From: Dietzia alimentaria 72
GTDB taxonomy: Bacteria > Actinomycetota > Actinomycetes > Mycobacteriales > Mycobacteriaceae
Assembly: GCF_000226215.1 (NCBI RefSeq)
Contig: NZ_AGFF01000031.1
Coordinates: 17,394-81,393, forward strand
Reading direction: 5' to 3'
DNA length: 64,000 nt
Shown here: positions 1-8,371 of the stretch, in pieces
How the letters are laid out: each line of letters starts with the position of its first letter
How positions within the stretch are numbered: the stretch's first letter is position 1
Notes under the pieces: generated by a model
The model's input: the letters and a program-made list of their open reading frames with translations, nothing else
Databases searched by the model: none
Told to the model about the DNA's origin: nothing
Position numbers and translations under genes: made by a program

Positions 1-240
1 GCGTTCCGGGGGGCGGCCTCCACTGACCTGCCGTCACGCGGACAGGTGGCTCGGTTGGCGATGCCGGTGCTGCTGCTGGCCTGGCCCGGCGACCCCGCCC
101 ATCCGTTGGAGGTGGCCCAGGAGCTGGCGGAACTGTTGCCCGACATTCGGCTCGAGATCGCGCGCACACCGGCCGATGTGGCCGCGTGGCCGCGAGTCGT
201 GGCCGACTTCGTGACATCGGCGACGCGCACTACGAAGTGA
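1..240 (+). CDS. alpha/beta-fold hydrolase, C-terminal fragment
   Basis: The frame is open at the left edge, so only about the last 79 residues are present. The stretch PVLLLAWPGDPAHPLEVA resembles the strand and acidic-residue turn (GDP..P) before the last helices of alpha/beta hydrolases, and the tail (RVVADFV) resembles their terminal helix. The usual catalytic His motif (GHxxH) is not obvious. Substrate cannot be inferred. It is convergent with the pirin gene, 31 bp away. Confidence 0.6.
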   Translation, partial: AFRGAASTDLPSRGQVARLAMPVLLLAWPGDPAHPLEVAQELAELLPDIRLEIARTPADVAAWPRVVADFVTSATRTTK

Positions 241-271
241 CCCGGCGTCGACAGCTCGGCGCCTCAGCCCG

Positions 272-1288
272 TCACACCTCGGCTGTCCGGGGGCGCTTCT
301 CGGTCCCGTCGGGGTAGCGGGCGAACCGGGTTTCGCCGTATGCGTGGACCGGTCCATTGCTGGGCAAGGTCCAGGTGCCGAAGACTCCCGAGCTGTAGTC
401 CTCCATGGCGTTCACGATGTCCTCGCGGGTGTTTCCGACAAACGGCCCGTGCTGGACAACGGGTGCACCGATGGGCCGGCCCTGGAGAATGAGGAACGCG
501 GCGCCGTCGTCGCCCGCGGTCACCGTCACCGGCTCGGGCTCCAGGACTGCGGCGTCGTAGCCGAGCTGCTGCCCATCCACGGTGAGCAGGCCCCCGTAGT
601 TGTAGAGGATGCGGTTGGCCGAGGGATCGAAACCCGGCAGTTCGGTGCTCACGCCGGGGTCGAGTGTGACGATCCAGATGGCCAGGTGGTTTTCCGGGCG
701 CGCCGCCCACGAGCGCGGCGGCGGGTCGAGCGCGCGCACCCCGTCGACCTCGCCGGCGATCACTCGAAATCGGGCCGCGGCGCCCTCGGAACCCCGGACC
801 ACGTGGGGTGTGTCCTCTCCCCAGAACATGTCGAAGTGCGCGTCGGCGAGTTTGTCCTCGGGGGCGAGGTTGAGCCAGATCTGGAAGAACTCCGTCGGGT
901 TGGGGCGGTCGGAGTGGATGAGCGGCAGCATCTCGGAGTGGGAGATGCCCGATCCGGCGGTGAGCCACTGGGTGTCGCCGTCGCCGAAGCGGGCCGCGGC
1001 ACCGAGTGAGTCGGAGTGGTCGATCAGCCCCTCGAGCACCACGGTGACGGTCTCGAATCCCCGGTGCGGGTGCTGAGGAAAGCCCGGGACAGTGTCCCCG
1101 TGGTACATCGACCAGCCGTCTTTGCCGGAGAAGTCCTGACCAATGTCACGCCCCTCGAGTGAGACCGAGGGGCGCATGGTCTCACCGTCCGCGGCGGGGA
1201 ACTCGTCGTCATGGTGGACGGCGAAGATGAACGGGTCGACGCCCGGCCACTGGTTCTGGAGAGGCACTACCTGTCGGATGGCGGACAC
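272..1288 (-). CDS. pirin family protein
   Basis: A 338-residue cupin-type protein. Metal ligands of pirins are visible: HPHRGFE near residue 73 and SGISHSE near residue 120 (His-x-His and His-Ser-Glu). Pirins are non-haem iron proteins, some with quercetinase activity and some acting as redox-sensing regulators; which applies here is unknown. The GTG start at 1288 is preceded by a strong AGGAGG five to six bases upstream. It lies downstream of the YdcF-like gene on the same strand, after an 85-bp gap that may carry its own promoter. A second, unrelated-length pirin is encoded at about 15.3 kb. Confidence 0.9.
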   Translation of the reverse strand: MSAIRQVVPLQNQWPGVDPFIFAVHHDDEFPAADGETMRPSVSLEGRDIGQDFSGKDGWSMYHGDTVPGFPQHPHRGFETVTVVLEGLIDHSDSLGAAARFGDGDTQWLTAGSGISHSEMLPLIHSDRPNPTEFFQIWLNLAPEDKLADAHFDMFWGEDTPHVVRGSEGAAARFRVIAGEVDGVRALDPPPRSWAARPENHLAIWIVTLDPGVSTELPGFDPSANRILYNYGGLLTVDGQQLGYDAAVLEPEPVTVTAGDDGAAFLILQGRPIGAPVVQHGPFVGNTREDIVNAMEDYSSGVFGTWTLPSNGPVHAYGETRFARYPDGTEKRPRTAEV

Positions 1289-1373
1289 GGGTTCCTCCTA
1301 TGGAGAGCAGATAATTGCTGTCATGTCAGTCAACTGTCGGCCTCGAGACTTTGTTCCGCCAGGTGTGGGGGAT

Positions 1374-2006
1374 CTAACCCCGCGCCACCACCCCGGTTAC
1401 GGGGATGCGTCCGTCGACGGCCTGTCGGAAGTTCAGCACGGCACGCTTGAGGTGGAAGTCATTGGTCACCACCACGGCGCCTGTGGTTCCCCGGTCACGG
1501 AAGATTCGATCGGTGTTCTGAGCGTTCTGGACGGTCGACGTCGACAGCCCTTCCTCAGTGACTCGGAATCCCGGAAGGCCGGCGCCGCGCAGCCAGTCGC
1601 CCATCGCGCGCGCCTCGGTCCGACCGTTCTTTGGCATCCCGCCGGTGACGATGACGCGCGCGGTGGGGTACTCGCGGGCCAACCGCAGACCGGTCCGCAG
1701 GCGCTCCTCGAGTACCGGCTGGATGCCGCCGTCCGGGGTCAAGCCGGCGCCCAGGATCACGATGTCGGTGGTGAAGGGGTTGAGTGTGAGGATCGCGGGA
1801 TCCTCCGTGGAGTCCACCTCGAGGTCTCCGCAAATCGGCAACAATGCCTGTTCCACCGCCTGGCAGCCGAGCATGGTGGCACCGCTGTACAGCGCGACTC
1901 CCGAGGGCATCTCGGCCGACCCGGCGGACGCGCTCCCCGCCCCGAGCCCCAGAGCGAGCGCTGCGGTGGCGACGACGGCCGCCATCCGCTTCTGTTTGAT
2001 TCCCAC
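1374..2006 (-). CDS. YdcF/SanA-like DUF218 protein, secreted
   Basis: A 210-residue protein with an N-terminal signal peptide (KQKR, then an Ala/Leu core ending near ASA, residues 1-28). The rest matches the DUF218 fold: VIVTGGMPKNGRTEARAM, a Ser/Thr/Asn-rich STSTVQNA segment, and VVVTNDFHLKRA with the conserved His/Arg. Members are envelope proteins of uncertain biochemistry, linked in enterobacteria to envelope integrity. Two cysteines (in MLGCQAVEQ and PICGDLEV) could form a disulfide outside the membrane. GTG start at 2006 with GAGAGGA upstream. Confidence 0.85.
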   Translation of the reverse strand: MGIKQKRMAAVVATAALALGLGAGSASAGSAEMPSGVALYSGATMLGCQAVEQALLPICGDLEVDSTEDPAILTLNPFTTDIVILGAGLTPDGGIQPVLEERLRTGLRLAREYPTARVIVTGGMPKNGRTEARAMGDWLRGAGLPGFRVTEEGLSTSTVQNAQNTDRIFRDRGTTGAVVVTNDFHLKRAVLNFRQAVDGRIPVTGVVARG

Positions 2007-2043
2007 GATATCGGTCCTCTCCCAAGCACATTCGTGACACGCG

Positions 2044-2049
2044 TAGCGT
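2044..2049 (+). promoter_or_regulatory. -10 box of leaderless glycosylase transcript
   Basis: TAGCGT fits TANNNT and ends 7 nt before the ATG at 2057. No Shine-Dalgarno is present, so a leaderless mRNA is likely. Confidence 0.5.
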
Positions 2050-2056
2050 CCACGCT

Positions 2057-2695
2057 ATGCACGCAGGATACGACAGGGAGGTCGCCGTCAGGCATCTCCG
2101 TGGGGCCGATGCGCAGCTTCGCGACTTCATCGACGCAGCAGGGCCCTGCACACTGACCCCAGCGCCGGATGCCGGACCACACACATTGTTCGACCGTCTG
2201 GCCGGCTCGGTCATGTCACAGCAACTGTCGGTCAAAGCCGCGGCGACGATCTCGGGGCGTCTGCGCGAGCGGGCGACGAGCGGCTCCCAACTCGATCCGG
2301 CGCTGGTCGCGGCCCTGTCCGATGAGGAGTTACGCGCGTGCGGCATCTCCCGCCCCAAGGTGGCGTCCCTGCGCGACCTGGCCGATGCTGTGGAGACCGG
2401 GCGGATACCCACCCTCCCGGAGTTGAGGAAGTACGACGACGACAAGGTCATCACCTCCCTGACCGCGGTCCGCGGGATAGGCCGATGGACCGTGGAGATG
2501 CTGCTGATCTTTTTGTTGGACAGGCCCGATGTGTTCCCGGTGGCGGATGTCGGGGTCCGTCGTGGTCTGGAGCGGGTCCTGGGACTGTCCGAGAAGGCCT
2601 CTCCCGCGCTCATGCTCGAGCGGTCGCAGGCTTGGGCCCCGTACCGGTCGGTGGCGTCCTGGTACCTGTGGCGCGCGGTGGACCAGGCGGGATAG
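2057..2695 (+). CDS. DNA-3-methyladenine glycosylase II (HhH-GPD)
   Basis: A 212-residue base-excision repair glycosylase that removes alkylated purines from DNA. It carries the helix-hairpin-helix GIGRWTVEMLL and, just after it, VFPVADVGVRRG, which holds the catalytic Asp of the AlkA superfamily. MSQQLSVKAA near residue 52 is also typical. The long E. coli AlkA N-terminal domain and the four-Cys iron-sulfur cluster of Nth/MutY proteins are both missing, as in the short AlkA-like class. Its 3' end is 12 bp from the convergent GH15 gene. Confidence 0.88.
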   Translation: MHAGYDREVAVRHLRGADAQLRDFIDAAGPCTLTPAPDAGPHTLFDRLAGSVMSQQLSVKAAATISGRLRERATSGSQLDPALVAALSDEELRACGISRPKVASLRDLADAVETGRIPTLPELRKYDDDKVITSLTAVRGIGRWTVEMLLIFLLDRPDVFPVADVGVRRGLERVLGLSEKASPALMLERSQAWAPYRSVASWYLWRAVDQAG

Positions 2696-2707
2696 CCGGC
2701 CCGTGCC

Positions 2708-4504
2708 CTACCGGCACTTGGGCGCTGACCTGGAGAGGGCGTCCGCGGCCCGGACCAGTGTCAGGTGGCTCAACGCCTGCGGGGTGTTGCCGGCGTGGCG
2801 GGCACCGTCCACGTCGTACTCCTCGGACAGCATCCCCACGTCGTTGGTCAGCGCACACAGCGTGTTCATGAGCGACTCGGCGTCCGCGGCCCGGCCGGTG
2901 GACGCGTACTGCTCGACCAGCCAGAACGAACACGCCAGGAACGAGTACTCGGATCCGGGCAGTCCGTCCTCCCCGGTGGTGGTCCGGTAGCGCCGGAGCA
3001 GTCCCTGCTGCATGAGATCCTGTTCGATCTTGGCGACGGTCGCCAGCATCCGCGGATCGTCCGGGTCGCAGAACCCGATCTGCGGGAGCAGCAATAGCGA
3101 GGCGTCCACTTCGGTGGTGTTGTAATGCTGCGTGAAGTGGCCGTCGGTGACGCCCTTCTCGTCGATCTCCGCCTTCGCGCGGTCGCGGAGCCGTCGCCAC
3201 TCGTCCACTGGGCCGGACAGCCCGTGCACCTCGACGGCTCGCACCGCGCGGTCGAAGGTCGCCCACACCATGGCCCGGGACTGGGTGAACATCTGGGCAC
3301 GGCCCCGGATCTCCCAAATGCCCTGATCTGGTTTCTCGAATTTGTCGGTCACATATCTGACCAGGGCACGCTGCAGGGCCCAGGAATACTTCGACTCGGC
3401 CAGCCCCGCCTCGCGGGCCGCGCAGAGCGTCACCATCACCTCGCCCACCACGTCGGCCTGGAACTGCCCCACCGCCCCGTTGCCCACCCGTACCGGAGCG
3501 GAATTCTCGTAGCCGGGCAGACTCTGCATCTCGCGCTCGGCGAGGTCGCGTTCACCTGCCAGTCCGTACATAATCTGCAGGTCTGCGGGGTCGCCCGCCA
3601 CCGCGCGCAGCAGCCACTCGCGCCAGTGATCCACCACGGACAGAAATCCGTGATCGATCATCGTCTCGAGGGTCAGCGCCACGTCGCGCAGCCAGACGTA
3701 CCTGTAATCCCAGTTCCGGGCGCCGCCGAACTCCTCCGGAAGGGACGTGGTGGCCGCCGCCGCGATGCCACCGGTCTGGTGGTTGGTCAGCGCGCGCAGC
3801 AGCACCAGTGACCGGACGACCTGGTCCCTGTGCTTACCGTCGTGGTGGATCCGGTCCGCCCAGCTCTGCCACCACTGTCGGGTCGCCTCCATCGTCCGGT
3901 CGACGTCCAGGGCAGCGGGGGCGGACCGGTGTGACCGGAACCAGGTGAGCGTCATATCGACCGCCCGCCCGGCCGCCACCGTGACGGTTCCGCGGTGCAC
4001 CCGGTCGGTGGCCCGCAGTTCCGCACCACGGATTACCAGCGCGTCCGGTCCGGCCATCGCGAGCAGTTCGGGGTGCTCCGGTGTTCCCGTCTGGCGGACC
4101 CACGGCGTGGCCCGCGAGTAGTCGAAGCGCATCCGCAGGGATTGCCGGAACCGCACCTCGCCACTGATCCCCACGATTCGCCGAACGAGGTCAACGCGCC
4201 CGGGGTCGTGATGGCCCTCGCCGCCGATGGGCATGAAGTCGTGCACCTCGGCCACCCCGTCTGCGGTCTCCCAACGGGTGATGAGCACCATCGTGTCGTC
4301 GAGGTAGCGCCTCGTGCTCTCCGCCCGGTCGTCTACGGGGCGGATGCGCCACCGGCCGTTCTCGCTTTTTCCCAGCAATGCGCCGAACACCGAGGCCGAG
4401 TCGAGTCGGGGGACGCACAACCAGTCGATGCTCCCGTCGCGGGAGATGAGTGCGCCGGTACGGCAGTTGCTCACGAACGCGTAGTCCTCGATCAGGGTCG
4501 ACAT
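2708..4504 (-). CDS. glycoside hydrolase family 15 protein (glucoamylase/trehalase-like)
   Basis: A 598-residue enzyme with the actinobacterial GH15 layout: N-terminal IEDYAFVSNCRTGALISRDG and SIDWLCVPRLDS, a beta-rich domain to about residue 230, then an (alpha/alpha)6 barrel with RNWDYRYVWLRDVALT. GH15 members hydrolyse alpha-glucosidic bonds; mycobacterial relatives act as trehalases, so trehalose is a plausible but unproven substrate. The frame continues 46 codons upstream, but the conserved family start (MSTLIEDY) is the ATG at 4504. No signal peptide, so cytoplasmic. Confidence 0.88.
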   Translation of the reverse strand: MSTLIEDYAFVSNCRTGALISRDGSIDWLCVPRLDSASVFGALLGKSENGRWRIRPVDDRAESTRRYLDDTMVLITRWETADGVAEVHDFMPIGGEGHHDPGRVDLVRRIVGISGEVRFRQSLRMRFDYSRATPWVRQTGTPEHPELLAMAGPDALVIRGAELRATDRVHRGTVTVAAGRAVDMTLTWFRSHRSAPAALDVDRTMEATRQWWQSWADRIHHDGKHRDQVVRSLVLLRALTNHQTGGIAAAATTSLPEEFGGARNWDYRYVWLRDVALTLETMIDHGFLSVVDHWREWLLRAVAGDPADLQIMYGLAGERDLAEREMQSLPGYENSAPVRVGNGAVGQFQADVVGEVMVTLCAAREAGLAESKYSWALQRALVRYVTDKFEKPDQGIWEIRGRAQMFTQSRAMVWATFDRAVRAVEVHGLSGPVDEWRRLRDRAKAEIDEKGVTDGHFTQHYNTTEVDASLLLLPQIGFCDPDDPRMLATVAKIEQDLMQQGLLRRYRTTTGEDGLPGSEYSFLACSFWLVEQYASTGRAADAESLMNTLCALTNDVGMLSEEYDVDGARHAGNTPQALSHLTLVRAADALSRSAPKCR

Positions 4505-4620
4505 GAGTTCGAGTGTGGCACTCCCGCCGATGCCGGGGCTCAGAACAGGATGCACCCGACCACGGAGGGGATTACGGTCGGAGACGACCGTGCAACTCAC
4601 CCGAAGGTGGAGGAGGCCGC

Positions 4621-5388
4621 ATGTCCCTCGAGGGCAGAACAATGATCGTCACCGGAGGCAACAGCGGTATCGGCGCGGAGATCGTCCGCGCCGCCGGTCG
4701 CGCCGGTGCCAACATCGTGATCGACTACATCGCCAACCCGGAGGAGACCGAACGCCTCGCCCGGGAGGTGGAGGATCTCGGCGGCCGGGCGGTGGGCGTG
4801 GAGGCCGATGTCACCAAGCCCGACGACCTGCACGCGATGATCCGGAAGGCGGTCGACACCTTCGGCGGCCTCGACGTCCTGGTCAACAATGCCGGCATGG
4901 AAACTCGGACCTCGCTGCTCGAGACATCCGTGGAGGACTTCGACCGGGTGATGGACGTCAATCTGAAGAGCGTGTTCTTCGGCGCGCAGGCGGCCGCCCG
5001 CTACTTCATCGACGCCAAACGCGAAGGACTGATCATCAACATCTCGTCGGTGCACGAGGAGTGGCCGATGCCGGGGAATACCGCCTATTGCGTGGCGAAG
5101 GGCGGACTGCGCATGCTGACCCGCACCGCTGGCGTGGAGTTGGGGGACAAGGGTGTCCGGATGATCAACGTGGGCCCGGGCGCCGTGGCGACCCCGATCA
5201 ACCGCTCGACGATGGACGACCCGGACAAGTTGGCCGCTCTAGAGGACTCGATCCCACTCGGTCGGATGGCCCGCCCGCAGGAGATCGGTGAGCTCGTCGC
5301 GATGCTCGCGACATCGGCCGCGGGCTACCTCACCGCCACGACCGTCTTCGCGGACGGCGGCATCATGCAGGGCAGCGTCGGCCTCTGA
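4621..5388 (+). CDS. SDR family oxidoreductase, glucose-1-dehydrogenase-like
   Basis: A 255-residue classical short-chain dehydrogenase. It has the cofactor motif TGGNSGIG near residue 11, NNAG, and the catalytic Ser / Tyr-x-x-x-Lys set (ISSVHEEW then AYCVAKGG). The C terminus (TTVFADGGIMQGSVGL) is typical of the glucose/ribitol dehydrogenase branch. A substrate cannot be assigned. The start is fixed by a strong GGAGG seven bases before the ATG. It is divergent from the GH15 gene, with 116 bp between the starts. Confidence 0.88.
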   Translation: MSLEGRTMIVTGGNSGIGAEIVRAAGRAGANIVIDYIANPEETERLAREVEDLGGRAVGVEADVTKPDDLHAMIRKAVDTFGGLDVLVNNAGMETRTSLLETSVEDFDRVMDVNLKSVFFGAQAAARYFIDAKREGLIINISSVHEEWPMPGNTAYCVAKGGLRMLTRTAGVELGDKGVRMINVGPGAVATPINRSTMDDPDKLAALEDSIPLGRMARPQEIGELVAMLATSAAGYLTATTVFADGGIMQGSVGL

Positions 5389-5405
5389 TATCCGGCAATC
5401 CGACT

Positions 5406-5411
5406 TAAACT
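5406..5411 (+). promoter_or_regulatory. -10 box of leaderless cyclase transcript
   Basis: TAAACT ends 6 nt before the ATG at 5418. No Shine-Dalgarno is visible. Confidence 0.55.
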
Positions 5412-5417
5412 CGATCC

Positions 5418-6299
5418 ATGATGTCCACCGCACCAGGGCCGATCGAGCCGTCGGAGCCCGCGGCCCGGCCTGCCGCGCCGCCCGTCGCCCAGTCTGTTCC
5501 GAGCCGCTACTGGGCCCGGACCCGCCAGGTGGCGGCCCGCGTGGGCGCGAGCGCCCGTGAGGCCAACCGGAGTCCCGCGTCGGTCGATTTCCTGCGCCAT
5601 GTACGGCGGGCCCTCCCCGGGGATTCCGGATTCGGCGATCCGCTCTCCGCCGCAGGACGGGACGGCGCCGGGACCATCGCCAGACTCGCCGGTCGGTTGT
5701 TCGACGAGCAGCCCACAGCCTCCCGCGAGGTAACACTCGGAGGCCTACAACTGTGGCACTCACTGCGGGAGCGCGCCGGGCGCGGCGAGGGCGGTAGCGA
5801 GGTGACGATCGTGTTCACAGACCTCGTCGGATTCTCCGACTGGGCGTTGCGCGTCGGCGACGAAGAGGCCCTACATTTGTTGCGCAGGGTGGCCGCGGCA
5901 ACTGAGCCGGCGGTAGTGGCCCACCGCGGCACCGTGGTCAAACGGCTCGGCGACGGCCTCATGGCTGTGTTCCCTTCCCCGCAACTGGCGTTGAACGCGG
6001 TCACGGACCTCATGAGCGGGGTCGCCGAGGTCGAGGTCGGCGGCTGGCGGCCGAAACTGCGGGTGGGGATACACACGGGACACCCCCGCAGGATCGGGGA
6101 TGACTACCTGGGGGTGGACGTGAACATCGCTGCCCGACTCGGGGAGAAGGCCGGCGCGGGAGAAATCCTGGTCAGCGAGACCACGCGCGCAGGTCTCGAC
6201 CCCGCGCGGGTGTCCACCCGCCCCAAGAGGAGTTTTCGTCCGGGCAAGGTCAAAGGGGTCCCCGAGGGGATCGCCGTGCACGTCGCGACCCCCCGCTGA
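5418..6299 (+). CDS. class III adenylate/guanylate cyclase, soluble
   Basis: A 293-residue protein. Residues about 1-130 form a Pro/Ala-rich, mostly helical region without membrane spans. Residues about 130-290 are a class III cyclase catalytic domain. The two metal-binding Asp residues lie in VFTDLVGFSDW and RLGDGLMAVF, a Lys sits in the VVKRLGDG motif, and GVDVNIAARLGEK supplies the transition-state Asn/Arg. All key residues look present, so it should be active, probably making cAMP. The N-terminal module may sense a signal. A second, membrane-bound cyclase is encoded at 39.5 kb. Confidence 0.9.
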   Translation: MMSTAPGPIEPSEPAARPAAPPVAQSVPSRYWARTRQVAARVGASAREANRSPASVDFLRHVRRALPGDSGFGDPLSAAGRDGAGTIARLAGRLFDEQPTASREVTLGGLQLWHSLRERAGRGEGGSEVTIVFTDLVGFSDWALRVGDEEALHLLRRVAAATEPAVVAHRGTVVKRLGDGLMAVFPSPQLALNAVTDLMSGVAEVEVGGWRPKLRVGIHTGHPRRIGDDYLGVDVNIAARLGEKAGAGEILVSETTRAGLDPARVSTRPKRSFRPGKVKGVPEGIAVHVATPR

Positions 6300-6313
6300 A
6301 GGCCCGCGTCCGG

Positions 6314-6319
6314 TAGAAC
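6314..6319 (+). promoter_or_regulatory. possible -10 box of tpx
   Basis: TAGAAC (one base off TANNNT) ends 6 nt before the tpx ATG at 6326, and no Shine-Dalgarno is present. Confidence 0.35.
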
Positions 6320-6325
6320 GGACAT

Positions 6326-6823
6326 ATGGCAACCACCGCATTCAAGAACAATCCCGTCACCACGTCCGGCGAGCTCCCCGCCGTCGGCTCCACTGCCCCG
6401 GCGTTCGACCTGGTCGGCGACGACCTGTCACAGCTCACATCGGAGTCGCTGGCCGGACAGCGCGTCGTGCTCAACATCTTCCCCAGCGTCGACACGGGCG
6501 TGTGCGCCCAGTCCGTGCGCACGTTCAACGAGAAGGCCGCAAGCCTCGACAACACGACTGTCGTCAACGTCTCCGCCGACCTGCCGTTCGCGCACAAGCG
6601 TTTCTGCGCCGCCGAGGGCATCGAGAACGTCTCGGCCGGCTCGACCTTCCGTAGCGACTTCGCTACCGATTACGGCGTCAAGATGACCGACGGGCCGCTG
6701 GCCGGTCTGCTCGCCCGCTCTGTCGTCGTCCTGGATGGCGAGGGCAAGGTCGTGTACACCCAGCTCGTCGACGAGATCACCACCGAGCCGGACTACGACT
6801 CAGCGCTGGCCGCACTCAACTGA
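6326..6823 (+). CDS. tpx: thiol peroxidase (atypical 2-Cys peroxiredoxin)
   Basis: A 165-residue Tpx that reduces H2O2 and alkyl hydroperoxides using thioredoxin. The peroxidatic Cys lies in [16 protein letters not shown] (Tpx signature, near residue 60) and the resolving Cys in KRFCAAEGI (near residue 94). The length matches E. coli and mycobacterial Tpx. Cytoplasmic. It ends in a strong hairpin shared with the convergent flavin reductase gene. Confidence 0.95.
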   Translation: MATTAFKNNPVTTSGELPAVGSTAPAFDLVGDDLSQLTSESLAGQRVVLNIFPSVDTGVCAQSVRTFNEKAASLDNTTVVNVSADLPFAHKRFCAAEGIENVSAGSTFRSDFATDYGVKMTDGPLAGLLARSVVVLDGEGKVVYTQLVDEITTEPDYDSALAALN

Positions 6824-6848
6824 TCAGCGCACCCAGGCGCTCACACCG

Positions 6849-6884
6849 GCAGCGCCCCGCCTCTCTGGAGAAGCGGGGCGCTGC
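6849..6884. terminator. bidirectional hairpin terminator, tpx / FMN reductase
   Basis: A perfect 12-bp GC-rich stem (GCAGCGCCCCGC with its complement) around a 12-nt loop, between two convergent genes. The T-run is weak on either strand. Confidence 0.75.
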
Positions 6885-6903
6885 AGTTATCTAATCGGTG
6901 AGC

Positions 6904-7449
6904 TCACGCGAAGCGACGCGCGGCCGCCTCGAGCTGATCAAAGAGGACGGCGATCTCGTCGCCGCGACGCTCGGCCGGCTGGACGCCGTCCGGGCCGAAC
7001 TCGAGGAAGAGATTCAGCGAGACCTGCTGGCGCACGGCGTACATGTGGAAGTTGGCCACTATCTGACGCCAGTGTTCCACCGCACGCACGCCGCCATCGG
7101 CGCCGTACGAGACAAACGCCACGGCCTTGTTGGCCCACTCGCTGCCGAGGGAGTCGAAGGCGTTCTTGAGTCCGCCCGGGACGCCGTGGTTGTACTCGGG
7201 GGTCACAAACACAAACGCGTCGCAGGAGTCGATGGCCTGGCTCCAGCGCGTCACGCGCTCGTCGTCGTATTTTTTGTTCGCCGCCCCCGGCACTGTGGCC
7301 GAGGTGAGCAGCGGGACGTCGAAGCTCTTGAGATCGATCAACTCGTAGGTGGCGTCTGTGCGAGATCCAGCCTGCTCCACGACCCACCGGGCCACCGACT
7401 CCCCGGAGCTCTCCCTGCGGATGCTGCCCAGAATGATGCCGATCTTCAC
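6904..7449 (-). CDS. NADPH-dependent FMN reductase family protein
   Basis: A 181-residue flavodoxin-fold protein with the N-terminal phosphate loop LGSIRRESSGESVARW and the signature PEYNHGVPGGLKNAFD near residue 85, typical of NAD(P)H:FMN/quinone or azo reductases. It likely binds FMN and reduces quinones or flavins in the cytoplasm. GTG start at 7449 with AGAGGG upstream. A palindrome made of TAGTTGA-type half-sites lies 48-69 bp upstream and resembles the one in front of the pirin gene at 15.3 kb, suggesting shared repression by a MarR-type regulator (inference). Confidence 0.88.
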   Translation of the reverse strand: MKIGIILGSIRRESSGESVARWVVEQAGSRTDATYELIDLKSFDVPLLTSATVPGAANKKYDDERVTRWSQAIDSCDAFVFVTPEYNHGVPGGLKNAFDSLGSEWANKAVAFVSYGADGGVRAVEHWRQIVANFHMYAVRQQVSLNLFLEFGPDGVQPAERRGDEIAVLFDQLEAAARRFA

Positions 7450-7496
7450 TACGCGTCCCTCTCGTCCGATGAAATCTTACGACTCCCGATCGTACT

Positions 7497-7518
7497 TGGT
7501 TGACACGACAATCAACTA
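7497..7518. promoter_or_regulatory. imperfect MarR-type palindrome upstream of FMN reductase
   Basis: TGGTTGA and TCAACTA arms are separated by 8 nt. On the minus strand it begins TAGTTGATT, identical to one half of the perfect palindrome at 15283-15300. It overlaps the stop codon of the upstream thioesterase. Confidence 0.4.
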
Positions 7519-8328
7519 GCGACGTCCGTAGACCGTGACGGATGCCACCGCGCACAGCAGCCCCCGCTGGTCCCGCGTGGTGGCCTGCGCGATGCCCCAA
7601 CTCCGCCCGTCATGCAACACCTCCGCACGCACCGTCACCGGCGAGACCAGCGGGATCTGCCGGATGTAGCGCACGTCGAGCGACGACGACGAGACCTCCC
7701 GCTCGTGCGGGAACACCGCGGCGCCCGCGATGTCGGCGACCGCCGCGAACACACCACCGTGCAGATTGCCCAGCGGGTTGGCCAAAGCGGGCTCCGGAGC
7801 CACAACGGCTTCCACCGCCCGGGTGCCGCCCGGGCCGTCGTCCCGCGAATCCAGCGACACACACAGGACCTCTGCCAAGGTGCCCGGTTCGAGCGCGGCC
7901 GGCCACGGCGGCTCCTCGTCGTACCCTTCCGCGTCGATCGCGCCTGCGATTCCCACGGTCTTGACCAGGCCTGCTGCCACGACCTCGCCGTCGTCGTCGT
8001 GCACCTCGCCCCTCGTGGTGAGGCAGTGACCGTCATTACCGAGGTGGTCCGTGCGCACGCCGAGGGCCGTTGACCCCGCCCCCGGGCGGGACAGCATGTC
8101 GATGCGGAGTTCGGTGGTCACGGTCCACATGCCGCTCGCCCGTCGGCGGTGGTTCTCCGCACCCAGGCCCGAATCCACGAGCACGGCGAGGCCGCCGGTG
8201 GCAAAGCGGCCGGAGGGGTCGACGAACTGGTCTCCGATCGGCTGATGCCAACTGAGCGTGCCATCCCCGGACTCGGTGAACGAGATCCCCAGCCTCGGTT
8301 CCGGGCCGTTATGCTGCGACTGTTTCAC
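7516..8328 (-). CDS. tandem hot-dog (PaaI-like) thioesterase family protein
   Basis: A 270-residue protein with two hot-dog domains. The first (about 20-130) has DPSGRFATGGLAVLVDSGLG; the second (about 150-268) has NPLGNLHGGVFAAVADIAG, the PaaI-type HGG motif. Such proteins hydrolyse acyl-CoA thioesters in the cytoplasm; the acyl chain is not predictable. GTG start at 8328. It is upstream of the flavin reductase gene on the same strand, separated by 66 bp, and divergent from the histidine kinase gene. Confidence 0.82.
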   Translation of the reverse strand: MKQSQHNGPEPRLGISFTESGDGTLSWHQPIGDQFVDPSGRFATGGLAVLVDSGLGAENHRRRASGMWTVTTELRIDMLSRPGAGSTALGVRTDHLGNDGHCLTTRGEVHDDDGEVVAAGLVKTVGIAGAIDAEGYDEEPPWPAALEPGTLAEVLCVSLDSRDDGPGGTRAVEAVVAPEPALANPLGNLHGGVFAAVADIAGAAVFPHEREVSSSSLDVRYIRQIPLVSPVTVRAEVLHDGRSWGIAQATTRDQRGLLCAVASVTVYGRR

Positions 8329-8371
8329 CCGGCGACGCTAACACGCTGCTTCGTTGGCACCGGACCGCACA